A DNA stretch of 64,000 nt from Anaeromyces robustus (lineage: Eukaryota > Neocallimastigomycota > Neocallimastigomycetes > Neocallimastigales > Neocallimastigaceae). Location: contig MCFG01000081.1 of NCBI GenBank assembly GCA_002104895.1, positions 134,319 through 198,318 of the forward strand, read 5' to 3'. Both the position numbers and the translations under genes were made by a program. The notes beneath the pieces are model-generated. The model was not told the origin of the DNA, searched no databases, and saw nothing but the letters and a program-made list of their open reading frames with translations. This document shows positions 36,143-47,520 of this stretch, in pieces. Numbering within the stretch: position 1 is the stretch's first letter; each line of letters opens with the position of its first letter.

Positions 36143-37110
36143 TTACTCATAACATGCTTCTTTATCTTTTTTTTCTTTGGATTCTTTTATGCTGTCTATA
36201 GTATCCTCTATACTTTCTATGCAATTCTTAATACATTCATGACATAAAATTACTAAGAACAATATTAAACTCATTCCAGCAAAAATACCCACTGTAATGA
36301 TAATAACCAATCCAGTATTTTTTTCTTCTATAGGTGTTATACAATAACTTCCTTTTTTAATTTTGAAAAAACATTCTGATTCTTCTTCCGCCGGAACACC
36401 AGATGCTATACCACATCTAATAAATTCATCAGGGAATTGATCTCCAGAACACATATAAATTATTTTATCGTTTTTATAATTATAAATACACCGATTATAA
36501 TAACACATTTCGGAATAACAATCAGTGTCATGTTTACAATACGTCGTATAACATTCATCTTGTTTATTATTATTATTATTTTGTTTAGTTTTATATATAG
36601 AGGTCTTTACTTTATTTCGTGGACATATTTTGATAATAGGGGAAGGAGTATAACTTAAATAATCTTGCATTACTTTCTCTTTTTGAATATCCCACATGGT
36701 TTCATTAATATAAAGACAAGGTTGATCATCATTAGAGCAAAGAAAATTTTCAAATCGACAGACTTTTAAAATGTTTTCATCTTGAGTAAAATTATTACAT
36801 TTGGAATATAATGGACAATCAATATCAGTAGTACATTCAGTTGCTTGAGATCTTAATTTATAATATATATTAATTTTAATTATATATTGATTTAAAAATA
36901 TATAATATAAAAAATTTAAATAATTAGTTTTATTATTTTTATTTAATATTTTTTATTTATTATTGAAAGAATAATATTTTTAATATTTAATTTTTACATA
37001 TTATAGGATTGAAAATAACTTAAAGTATAATTTGTAGTCAAGGTAAAATTTAGTCCATTTACAAAGTCACCAAAAATTATTACTACAAAATAAAAATATC
37101 GATTTATCAT
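36143..37110 (-). CDS. Cysteine-rich type I membrane protein
   Basis: Two exons, 36998-37110 and 36143-36851 (GT-AG, phase 2), encode 273 residues. The N-terminus MINRYFYFVVIIFGDFVNG is a probable signal peptide. The ectodomain (about 20-205) has about 15 cysteines, including CTTDIDCPLYSKC, DECYTTYCKHDTDCYSEMC and YNRCIY. These resemble repeated small disulfide modules of the CxxDxDC type found in protist and fungal surface proteins. N-glycosylation sequons (NFT, NYT, NET) are present. One membrane span (GLVIIITVGIFAGMSLILFLVIL, about 210-232) is followed by HECIKNCIESIEDTIDSIKESKEKKDKEACYE, a short acidic-basic tail. I infer a surface receptor or adhesin; the family is not recognised. Confidence 0.75.
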
Positions 37111-37848
37111 ATTTTAATTCTAAAAAATAAAAAAAAAAATAATAATTAAAATTGTATTTTAAAATAATAATAATACAAAAAAATTAAAATAAGTTTATAA
37201 ATTATATATATATATTTTATATATAATATCAGATATTTTACAAAGATTTTTTTTTTTAAAAAAAATAATTTTAATTATTTTTTGTATTATATTTTCCTTT
37301 GAATGTTTAAAAATATCAATATTATTACTATAAAGTGTAATTGTTTTAGTTAGATATTCATTATTTATATCTTTTTTATAAATATTAATGAATATTTTAA
37401 GTGTATATACATAAAAAAAATATATGAATTATTAATATTATATTCATATATAAGAAATAACAATACTTCATATGTACTGTCCATTTTCTCTATTTTATTT
37501 TATTGTATTTTTTAATTTTGAAATGTATATATATTAATAGTAAAATATATAAATTTCTTTATATAACTTTAATATAATGAAATTTTTTTATAAAATTTTA
37601 ATTATTTTTAAATAATTTTATAATAAATGAAAAAGTTAATATTTATAATAATTGTTATAATAAAAGTAAATAAATATATAAATAAATATTTAAATAAATA
37701 AATATATAAATAAATAAATATATAAATAAATATATAAATAAAAATATAAATAAATATATAAATAAATATATAAATAAATATATATATAAATATATATATA
37801 AATATAAATATATAAATAAATATATAAATAAATATATATATATAAATA

Positions 37849-37899
<51 letters not shown>

Positions 37900-38307
37900 A
37901 AAATATAATATATAATAATTAATATATAAAAATTAATATAAATTTTCTTTTTAAAAACAAAAATTATACATACATTTACTTAGTATCAAAAAAAAAAAAA
38001 AAAACAATAATAATAGCAATAGCAATAATTTAATAACAACAGTAATAAAAATATTAAGGAAATCAATAATAATAAATATAAATTTTCTTTTTAAAAACAA
38101 AAATTATACATTTACTTAGTATCAAAAAAATAATAATAAATAGCAATAGCAATAATTTAATAACAGTAATAAAAATATTAAGGAAATCAATAATATAAAC
38201 ATTTTTAAAAAAATATTATTTTGCGAGAGTAGAAGAAAACAAAATAAAATATAATAAAGTAAAAATTAAAAAAAAGAAAAGTAGTAATATAAATAATTAA
38301 TATAGTA
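37111..38307. repeat. Intergenic with (AAATAT)n tract and 140-bp tandem duplication
   Basis: 37670-37902 is an (AAAT)n/(AAATAT)n array. A unit of about 140 bases starting AATATAAATTTTCTTTTTAA occurs at 37935-38074 and again at 38075-38195. The second copy has shorter A and AAT runs. This duplication is directly upstream of SFT2 and probably in its promoter. A short GCGAGAGTAGAAG patch follows at 38222. Confidence 0.8.
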
Positions 38308-39263
38308 ATGTCTGCAGAGCAAGCATTTAGAGATTCGTTACATAGTTTTCAATCTTTTGGAACTAATAATAATGATAATGGTAGTTGGTTTTCAAGATTA
38401 GGGTTTGGAAGAAATTCTGAAAATGAAGAAGCTACACAATCTTTATTAGGTAATTTAAGAACTCGTGCTAATGATGGATTATCAAGTCTTGGTTTCGGAA
38501 GTAATGAAGAAGAAAATGACAATCCTTTTGGTTTATCAAGATTCCAACGTTATGTATATATAATTATTTTTTTTTTTTATTTAAATTAATAAATATTATT
38601 TATTATTTATGATATAATAACATAAATAATTAATATACATATATATATTTTATTTTATTTTTTTTATGAATATTAGTATTAATAGTCTATTTTAATTGAA
38701 TAATTCACTACATTATTAAATATTAAAATAGGTTACCTTTTTAATATTTTGTGCAGCTGGTGGTTTCTGTTTCGTACTTGTAAGTATATTTTTAGATATT
38801 ATTATTATTATTATTATTATATATTTATCATAATTATTATGAAAAAGTTTTTCATAATAATTATGGTATTGTTTTCATTATTATTAATATTTGTAATGTT
38901 ATTATTATATTAGGCTATATTTTCTCTTTCATTATTAAATCCAAAAAAATTTGCTGCACTTTTTACTTTTGGAAGTGTTTTAATTATGCTAAGGTAAATG
39001 CTATTTAATTATATTTAAATTAGTATATATATATACATTTTTTTTATTTTTATTTTAATTTTTAATTAATATTATAATAATAATTAATTATTATATATAA
39101 AAATTATATATATTAAATATAAAATTAATATATCTATTGTAGTTTTGGAATTTTAAATGGACCAAAAACACAATTAAAAAGTCTTCTTGTAAGAGAAAGA
39201 ATTCCATATACCGTTATATATATAATTTCTATGATATTAACTTTGTATGCTGCAGTTATTGTA

Positions 39264-39294
<31 letters not shown>

Positions 39295-39649
39295 CATGAA
39301 ATAGAAATTTTATTCATTATACAATTTATAATTGTATATTATAACATATATACAATATACAATTCATATATTTAATTATAAAATGGATGCAGATTAAATA
39401 TGAAATTGATTTTTTTTTTTTTTTTTTTTACAATTTTATTTTATTTATTTTATTAATTAATATATACTAACATATTTTGCAATGTAAATATATTTATATG
39501 AATACAAATAACAATAGAAAAGTAGTTTTATTTTTACAATAGTAGCTAGTTTAATACAATTATTAGCATTACTTTGGTTTATATTTACTTATCTTCCAAA
39601 TGGACCTTCAAACTTATCCAGAATGACTCGCTCAATTTTACCAATCTAA
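38308..39649 (+). CDS. SFT2: SFT2-like vesicle transport protein
   Basis: Five exons, 38308-38553, 38732-38779, 38914-38993, 39143-39260 and 39518-39649, encode 207 residues, the usual SFT2 size. The cytosolic N-terminus is Gly/Asn-rich and includes LSSLGFGSNEEENDNPFGLS then RFQRY. Four membrane spans follow, with the family signatures LIFCAAGGFCFVL, LLNPKKFAALFTFGSVLIML, SFGILNGPKTQLKSL and TIVASLIQLLALLWFIFTYL. SFT2 proteins sit in the Golgi and endosomes and assist retrograde vesicle fusion with t-SNAREs. The last acceptor is AACAATAG at 39517; later AGs nearby would give stops. All introns are GT-AG. Confidence 0.92.
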
Positions 39650-40297
39650 ATTTAAAATAAAAACTATATAAATATTGAAATCGAACGAATGGTCAATAAT
39701 TATATATTAAAGAAAGATTAATATAAAGTATATAATTAAATAAATAAATAAATAATAAATAAATAAATAAATAATAAATAAATAAATAAATTAATAAATA
39801 AATAAATAAAATTATTTATTATTAATCTATCTTTTATTATAATGATAATCATTTAAAATATAAAATTAAACATAAATATAATATTATAATATTCATATAT
39901 ATTCTTTAATAACACATTTTTAAATAAGCATAATAAAAAATAGAAAATGTAATATTATAACTTAACAGGAAAAAAATATAATAAATGAAGAAATATTTAT
40001 AATAAAATAAAAATAGTACTAAAAATAAGCAAATAATATAAAAATAATATAAATATATTAAAGATTAAAACAAATAAAGAAAAATGAAAATTGTAAGAAA
40101 GTATAAGAAGATATAATAATAATAAATAATAATAATAAATACATGTTCATTATTATTATTATTATTATTATATTTTTATTTCTATTTTTTATTTTACATT
40201 TTCTTCCTTTCTTTTTATTTTTTATTATTTTTAATTACTATTTATAATTCTTAATAATATTTATAATTCTTAATAATATTTATTTTTTTAAACTTTC

Positions 40298-40337
<40 letters not shown>

Positions 40338-40984
40338 TTTTTTATTTTTTTTCTTAAACTATTAATAGTTTCATTATTTATAAAATACATAAAGAAATAA
40401 ACGTTTCTATTTTATTTCATTTATTCTGTGATATTTAAAGAACAGAATAGTCAATAAATAGTTAAAGCTATATAAGCTGAGGTTATGTATATATGAATAT
40501 AATATATATGAATTTTTTTTTTTTCGAAAAAGCTAATTTTGTAAAGTTATTAGAAAGCTTGAAGAGACAGCAAAAAAACAGAAAATTTTAAGAAATTTTA
40601 ATAAAAAAATTTTTTAATAATTTATTTCATTTTTTTGATCGAATAAATGTATCAAAAAGAATAAAAATAATATTAAGAATATAAATATATATTTTAAAAA
40701 TACTTATGGATCAACAAAATGAAACATAACTTAATGTTAGTTAAAAATATAAATATAATTAAAATTATTATATTTTTATTGAAATAATCATCAAATATTA
40801 TTAAACTTAATCATTATTATAGATATAATCTTATATTTAAACTTATATAATTATTATAGATATAATATTATATAGACTAATATTTACTAAATCTAAATAA
40901 ATATACGTATATTATAAAAATATAAATTTTTAAATGAAACAGTATAAATGGACATAATTGTATATATGGACATAATTAATAATG

Positions 40985-41066
<82 letters not shown>

Positions 41067-41822
41067 ATAAAAATATTAATTTAAATTTATTTAATAAAAA
41101 CCAAAGTGAAGAAAATAAAAAGCATATTAAAGTAATACCATTATATATATTTCACATCAGATTACATTTATAGTATTTAAAAATAATTATCTTCTGATTG
41201 AACTTTTCTTTTATTCATAAATGCTTTTTTTAATATTTACTATATTCGTATAATTTAAATTTTTTTGTATTCCGTTGAATTCCTTTACATTTATATACTA
41301 CTTTAGAGTAAATTTAATTTAAAGATATATTGTATTTAAATTAAATTTAAAACAAAATGAAGACAAAAGATATTACATATATATAAAGATATCATTGAAA
41401 AATACTTTTTTATTGTATTTTTATATCACTTTAATTTTTTAAAACAGATAACTCTAAAGAAGAATAATAATAATCACTAAAATAATTATATTTATCATTA
41501 AAATAAGCATATTTGTTTGCAAATTATTATTATATTTTTATTTCTTTTTATAACATGTTATTTTATTTTTATTTTATCTTATTTTTTTTTTTATTTTTTT
41601 TTTTAATTTTAATTTGCTTTAATTATTTATAAATGTTATATTTTAATTATTAAATTAACATTTTATATTTTTTAATAATTTTTGTAAAAATATTATTATT
41701 AATAATAATTTAGTTTTATTTGACATAGATCAAACTTCTTATTATTTTTTTTTTCAAATAAGTGATTTAAAATTTATAAAAAACATGTATATTTTTTATA
41801 TATATTTTATTTGATTAACTTT
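39650..41822. other. AT-rich intergenic region
   Basis: (AAAT)n at 39738-39810, a poly(T) of about 30 at 40300-40332, (AAT)n at 40986-41036 and (AAAT)n at 41035-41068. Short less AT-rich patches at about 40440-40580 and 41150-41300 have no open frames; a small RNA there cannot be excluded. Confidence 0.5.
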
Positions 41823-42610
41823 TTAAAAAGATCCTCCAATTTGTTCACTGGCAGCAGTAATAATATCATCATTTTCCATATCCAACTTTATGTATTTATA
41901 TTAAATTGTTTAAATTATATTATATAATATAATATAACACAATATAATATATTATATATTATAAAAAATATATATATGATATACAATAATAAGAATAACA
42001 TATATTAATTATAATTTAAAAAATAGATCTATTAATATAAATTATTATTGTGCTTTAAATTTAATATTAATATATTACATCCTGTGGAGTGTTAGAACCA
42101 ACTAATCTTTGACCATCAAATAAGAATCTAACAGAGTTTCTTTCCTGTTATTGAAATTAAATTATAAAAATATTGAATTAACAAATTAAATATATTGATA
42201 TTATATAATATTGATAATTCTTAGCATGTATTATTCACTTACAAAACCCATCTTTTCTATATAAGCATCCATTAACTTTTGGAGTGGAGTGGTTCTCTTA
42301 ATCTTGAAAGCTATTTATTTTATCATTATTATTGCGTTATATGGAATATTTTATTACAACCCATTAATATATTAAAAGTAAAAAAGATAAAAAAATAAAA
42401 AAAAAAAAAAAAAAAAGAACATATATATATATAATTGAAAAAAAAAGTAAAAATTAGCCCATTGTCTAAATTATGAATTAAATAATAAATTAGATTTTTC
42501 TATTAATAATAATTTTAAAAATATTCATTACCAATTTCATTCTTGTCAGAACCAATGACCTTTAAATTAATGTGTTCAGAAGTTTGTTCCTTTTTTGGAG
42601 CACTATCCAT
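41823..42610 (-). CDS. SMT3: SUMO (Smt3-type ubiquitin-like modifier)
   Basis: Four exons, 42532-42610, 42243-42310, 42079-42144 and 41823-41885, encode 91 residues. Family landmarks are EHINLKVIGSDKNEI, FKIKRTTPLQKLMDAYIEKM, VRFLFDGQRL, and TPQDLDMENDDII then EQIGGSF. SUMO is conjugated to lysines of nuclear and other proteins after an Ulp/SENP protease exposes the C-terminal diglycine. Here only SF follows GG, so processing removes two residues. The short charged N-terminus (MDSAPKKEQTSE) is typical. All introns are GT-AG and frame is preserved at each junction. Confidence 0.97.
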
Positions 42611-43679
42611 TTTATAATTTTTTACTTAGATTAAAATAATATTTAATAGTGATAAAAAAAAAAAAATTTTTTTTTTTCAGTATATTAATATTTAATATTG
42701 ATATTTTTCAATTAGATAATTATTATTACTAATATTTTTATTAATAATATTTTAATTATATATATTTTAATTATTTTTTTAACTAAAAGTATTGAATGTA
42801 TATTATATTAATTAACTTTAGCCAATAATCTTAATTATAAGTATTTAATTAAAAAATTTTCTTTATACTTATGAATAGTTCATTTATAAACATCAAAACG
42901 TATACAATTCCCGAAATACACTTGTATACATATAACTTACGTATTTTCTATATTGTATACATTAATGAATTAGCCAAACTTATAATAAAAAAATTGAAAA
43001 TTCTAATTTTCCCAAAAAAACTTAAAGCTACTATAATATTCTTTGACTAATATCTTATTATAAAATTAAATAATAAAATTAAACTTTCAAATTTTATTAT
43101 GAATTAAAGTTATACCAATTTTAAGTTTCCACCAATGAAAAACAAACAACAAAATCTAATTAATTTTTATTTATTTATATTTATTTATTTATACTAGTTA
43201 TGCATATATTTTACATATATTATCAATAATATTATAATATATATAATAACTTTAATTATAATATATTATATAAATAGATATAATTATAGATAATATTATA
43301 TATTGAATGTGGAAAATCACATTCCAAAATATTCTGAAATGTTAAAAAATTTTATTAAAAAAAAAAAAATATATAAAGAAGTAAAAAAATCCCACATTTT
43401 TATTTCCTTAAGTGAAGTTAAATAAGAAATTTGAAGATTTTTTTTTATTGTAAAATTATAATATTATTTAAAAGTGAAATTTAAAGAATTTTATTGTATT
43501 TTTAATAATTTTAATAAACAAACAAACAAATAAATAAATAAATAAATAATAAAAATATAATATAAACGAGATAAATAAAAAATTAATAAATATTAAAGTT
43601 TAAAACAAGAACAAAAAAAAAAAAAAAAAAAACGAAAATAAGACAGAATAAAAATATATAAAATAATATATATATATAA
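42611..43679. other. Divergent intergenic region between SUMO and HAC1-like genes
   Basis: About 1.07 kb shared upstream region of two divergently transcribed genes. It has AT-rich sequence, an (AAAT) tract at 43518-43548 and poly(A) at 43612-43632 shortly before the HAC1-like start. At about 42895-42965 there is a slightly GC-richer patch (CATCAAAACGTATACAATTC). I cannot name a factor site. Confidence 0.45.
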
Positions 43680-44806
43680 ATGAGTTCTTTAAATTCACTA
43701 CCCGTACTTAAGCCAAAAAAGGTTGAATCAACCGAACAACCTAAATCTGATAAGGAAATGGAACGCTTAAGAAAAATAAGAGAAAGGTATTTATCAAATG
43801 TCTTTAAAAGAAATAAATTAATTAATTAAGAAAAAGTGTAATTAAATAAAAAAAGAAATAAATGAGTATTATTAAAATTATTTTGGATATTAATAAAATT
43901 TTTTTTGGTATATTATTTTAATAGAATAATTCGTAACAGAGCATCAGCCAATGCCTCAAGACAAAAGAAGAAGCAATATTTAGAATTATTAGAAAAGAAA
44001 AATAAAGAATTAACACAACAAAAAGAAATAGTAGATAAAGAAAACCAACAGTTAAAAAATGAAAATGAAAATTTAAAATTACAAATTCAATATTTAAATC
44101 AAACTGTAAATAAAATGAATGCCATATTGAATGAAAAACAACAATCAATAGAAAGCATCCAACTTCAAAATAATATTCTACTATCAAATAATATATATGC
44201 TTCTCCTCTTTCTGAAATAAGTAATAATTTCACTTCTTCTGATATAAATTCACCTGAAAGTCTTTCCAACGTATCCTACCCATCACCGTTATTTAATGAT
44301 AACTCAATATATCCATTTACATCATCACCAATAATTACCAATCTTCCAATAAATACTAATAATAATGTTAATAATACTAATGATACTACTAATATTATTG
44401 ATACCAACGTAAATACTATTGTTAACAATGTTAATGCATTATCTCCACAGTCGAGTGTTGGCGAGCCAGCAGTGCTCACCAATGAGAATTCCCTGCAGCG
44501 GACACTCTTCTGCCAGAGAATAATGCAACAACTATTGGAAACAATGATATTAACGACCTCCTTAACAACTTACTTGATGATGACCTTAGCCTCTACAATA
44601 CCGATTTCACTATTACGACGGCTGAACAACAACAACAACTACAAGAACTTATATCAGAGAAAGAATTATATAATTCAGCATGTTCCAATTTCCAATCAGA
44701 ATTCCCATCTGAATATGAAGGTAATGAATTATCCTATGAACAATTACTCCAATTATTGGAACAACAAGTTTTATTATTGGAAAGACAAGATCAGTTGATG
44801 GTATAA
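43680..44806 (+). CDS. HAC1: HAC1/XBP1-type bZIP factor requiring IRE1 mRNA splicing
   Basis: Exons 43680-43786 and 43925-44469, then 44496-44806 after removal of a 26-nt unconventional intron, encode 320 residues. The basic region is RLRKIRERRIIRNRASANAS (about 29-48) followed by RQKKK; the N-x-x-(A/S)-A-x-x-(S)-R core is intact. A Leu/Asn zipper follows to about 115, then an Asn/Ser/Pro-rich stretch. Unspliced mRNA reads on to a stop at 44796-44798 (326 residues). Spliced mRNA changes frame at residue 218 and adds 103 residues with acidic/Leu and Gln-rich features (NDINDLLNNLLDDDLSL, AEQQQQLQELISEKEL), a good activation domain. This factor should drive the unfolded protein response in the nucleus. 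The end is LMV-stop; a GT-AG alternative (donor 44801, acceptor near 44953) would give a slightly longer tail, LMISAL. Confidence 0.92.
44457..44507 (+). promoter_or_regulatory. Twin IRE1 splice-site hairpins bounding a 26-nt intron
   Basis: Hairpin 1: arm 44457-44466 pairs with 44474-44483 (TGGCGAGC/GCTCACCA core, one C-A mismatch) around the 7-nt loop CAGCAGT (44467-44473). Hairpin 2: TCC (44490-44492) and GAG (44484-44486) pair with GGA (44500-44502) and CTC (44505-44507) around the loop CTGCAGC (44493-44499). Both loops fit the IRE1 consensus CNG|CNGN. Cleavage after 44469 and 44495 releases 44470-44495, exactly 26 nt as in animal XBP1, and shifts the frame. The patch is strikingly GC-rich for this genome. 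Confidence 0.92.
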
Positions 44807-45480
44807 TTCTTTTTAATAAAAAATAAAAAAAGAAAGGAAAAAAGGAAAAATAAAATATAATAAATGAATAATATAAAGTCATTTAATTTATTTTAATTTT
44901 TCTTTTATTATAGTCAACGAAACATTTATACTTTATCTTTTTTTTTTTATAGATATCTGCATTATAATATAATATAATAATAAATTAATTAAAAAAAATT
45001 AAAAAGTATAAAAATAATTAAAAAAAAAAAAATTAAAAAAATAAAAAAAAAAAAAAATAATAAAAAAATAAAATATATATATATATTATTTTATTATTAA
45101 TATCTTAATAAAATAAGAATTAAAATGAAATTAAATAAAAAAAAAACATAATCATATACTAATATTATTAATAATAATCGAATATATTAAAAATAAATTA
45201 AAAAAAAAATTAAATATTAAAAATAAAATATTAATATAAAAAAAAAATTTTTTTTTAACTAAAATTTATTAAAAAATAATCATAAAATAATAATACTTTT
45301 TTTTTAAAAAAGTATTTTTCTAATAATAAACTCTTTTTCTGTGTAATTTTGTTTTTCTTTTGACTTTATTATTAATATATATATTTATTTTATTAATTTC
45401 TAATTATCTTTTTATTAATAATTTATTATTTAATTATTTTTTGATTTAATAATATATATATTTTTTTATATAAATATATT
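44807..45480. other. Convergent 3' intergenic region
   Basis: A/T homopolymers between the 3' ends of the HAC1-like gene and the focadhesin-like gene. 44880-44965 holds two T-tract-plus-ATAG sequences that could be acceptors for an optional last HAC1 exon. Confidence 0.5.
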
Positions 45481-47469
45481 TTAATCTTGACTTAGTTCAA
45501 TAAGATGGGATTTAATAAAATTACATTTATTATGGAATCGTATTAATCCAAACTTAATCTCATAGTAGCATTCATCTGAAATATCATCATCAGAATTAGA
45601 AAAATGTTTCATAATACTTAATAATCTTTTACATATCTATGATTAAAAATAATAAACAATAATAATAATAATAGTTATTAATATAATGTATTTGTATTAT
45701 TAAAAAAAAAATATATATTTTATATATAATCAAAAAAGTAAAAAAAAAAAAAAAATTACAGCTTCTTGTTTTTCCTTATTAATTTCTGGTCCAAACAAAA
45801 AATCAAAACCATTAAGTTGAACGACTAAATTATTATTTATTTCTTTAAGTGTTGAATATATATTCATAATATTTTCAAATAATTCCTTTTCTTCTTTATC
45901 TTTATCTTTTTCTTCAACTTTTTCATCTTCCTTATTTTGACCTTTATTATTAAGATTACAATTATCATTATTATTTTCTTTTCCTTCTTTTCCTTCTTCT
46001 TCTTCTTCTTCTAAGTATTTATCTTCCATTACAGGCGAATTCATCCACAAAAAGTTCATAATACCAAAAATAATTTTTCTTAAATAAAAAGTGCTATCTT
46101 CTTCATTACGATATAAAATAGATAAATCAAGAATTTCTTGTAGCCATTGTAATTTATCAAGTTGAATTAAACGTTTATGCTTTATACTCAATAAATTTTG
46201 AATATTTTGGAAAATACAACTAACATTCATTAAAAATACATCACGTTTAATATCATTTTCAATCTTTTTTTTTTCCATAATATGGAATACTTCAATTAAT
46301 GCTTTCTTTGTAACTTCTTCCTTACTATATTTAATACTTTTTCTAATATTATCCTTAATAGGTTTAGCATATTGTGTATCACATTCCATATCTACTAACT
46401 GACTTATACCTATATTCAATTTTTGTAATGATAAATCTTCATTAATATTATTATTTTCAAATTTTCCAAGACTTTCACGATCAGTTGTAGAATTCATTAA
46501 TTCAATTAAAAATTCTGGATCACAAACAAAACATGAAAACATTAAACGTATAATTTTCATATTTTTAACATCATCTAAAAGAGAGATAGATTCATAAACT
46601 TTTCTTAAAATATTTAAAATTTCATATTTAACTTTTTCTATATTAGAATTAGCTGTAATATTTTCCATTAATGGGATTGATAATAAATGTCTTGATAAAA
46701 CTTCAACAAGATTATCTAAATACTAATAATATAATACATTCAATAATTAATATGAAAAAATAAAATAAATTATATATTAAAATAAAATAAAAATAAAAAA
46801 ATAAATAAATAAATAAATAAAAAAAAAAAAAAAAAAAAAAAACATTTTTATTAATTATATTTATTATATATTTTTCTTACCTTTTGACTATTTTCACAAA
46901 TGTAAATACAATTAATTAAAGTTTGAATTATTTCAGCCATTTTTGTATAAGATATGACAACATCATTAACATTAACGAAAGTATTACTTTCTATTTGATC
47001 AAATGGTGGCAATCCTGCTAAAATTAATTGATTACCAAGTCCTTTTTCACTTATAAACCATACTAATAAATCTTTATGATGTTGAATATTATTTTCAGAA
47101 AAAAGAAAAGTAATAGAATTTAACAAATAAAATAAAATAGATTTTGATAATTTATGATTTAGGTAGACATGTTTTAATGCAAATTCTAAACATAAAATTT
47201 TAAGTTCATTACTATTAATGTTCATTAATGTTAATTGACTAAGTAATGGATTCCAATTTACACTTGGCAATGAATTATCAATACTAATTAAAGATTTTAA
47301 CAAAATTTTTATAATAGTATATTGTGTTTCATTAAGCTCGGTTTCTAATAATAATAAATAAGATATAATAATATATAATAATAATAATTAATAATTATTG
47401 AATAATAACAAAAAAAATTATAATTTATTCATTTATGTAGCTATTCATTTATTAATTAAAAAATACTTT

Positions 47470-47520
<51 letters not shown>

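Noticed and set aside
41823-42610. Ubiquitin or NEDD8 instead of SUMO
   Set aside because: The INLKVIGSD start, TPLQKLMDAY and ENDDII/EQIGG motifs are those of SUMO.
44470-44798. A sequencing frameshift explaining the two frames of the bZIP gene
   Set aside because: Two correctly spaced CNG|CNGN hairpin loops at the switch point explain it far better than an error.
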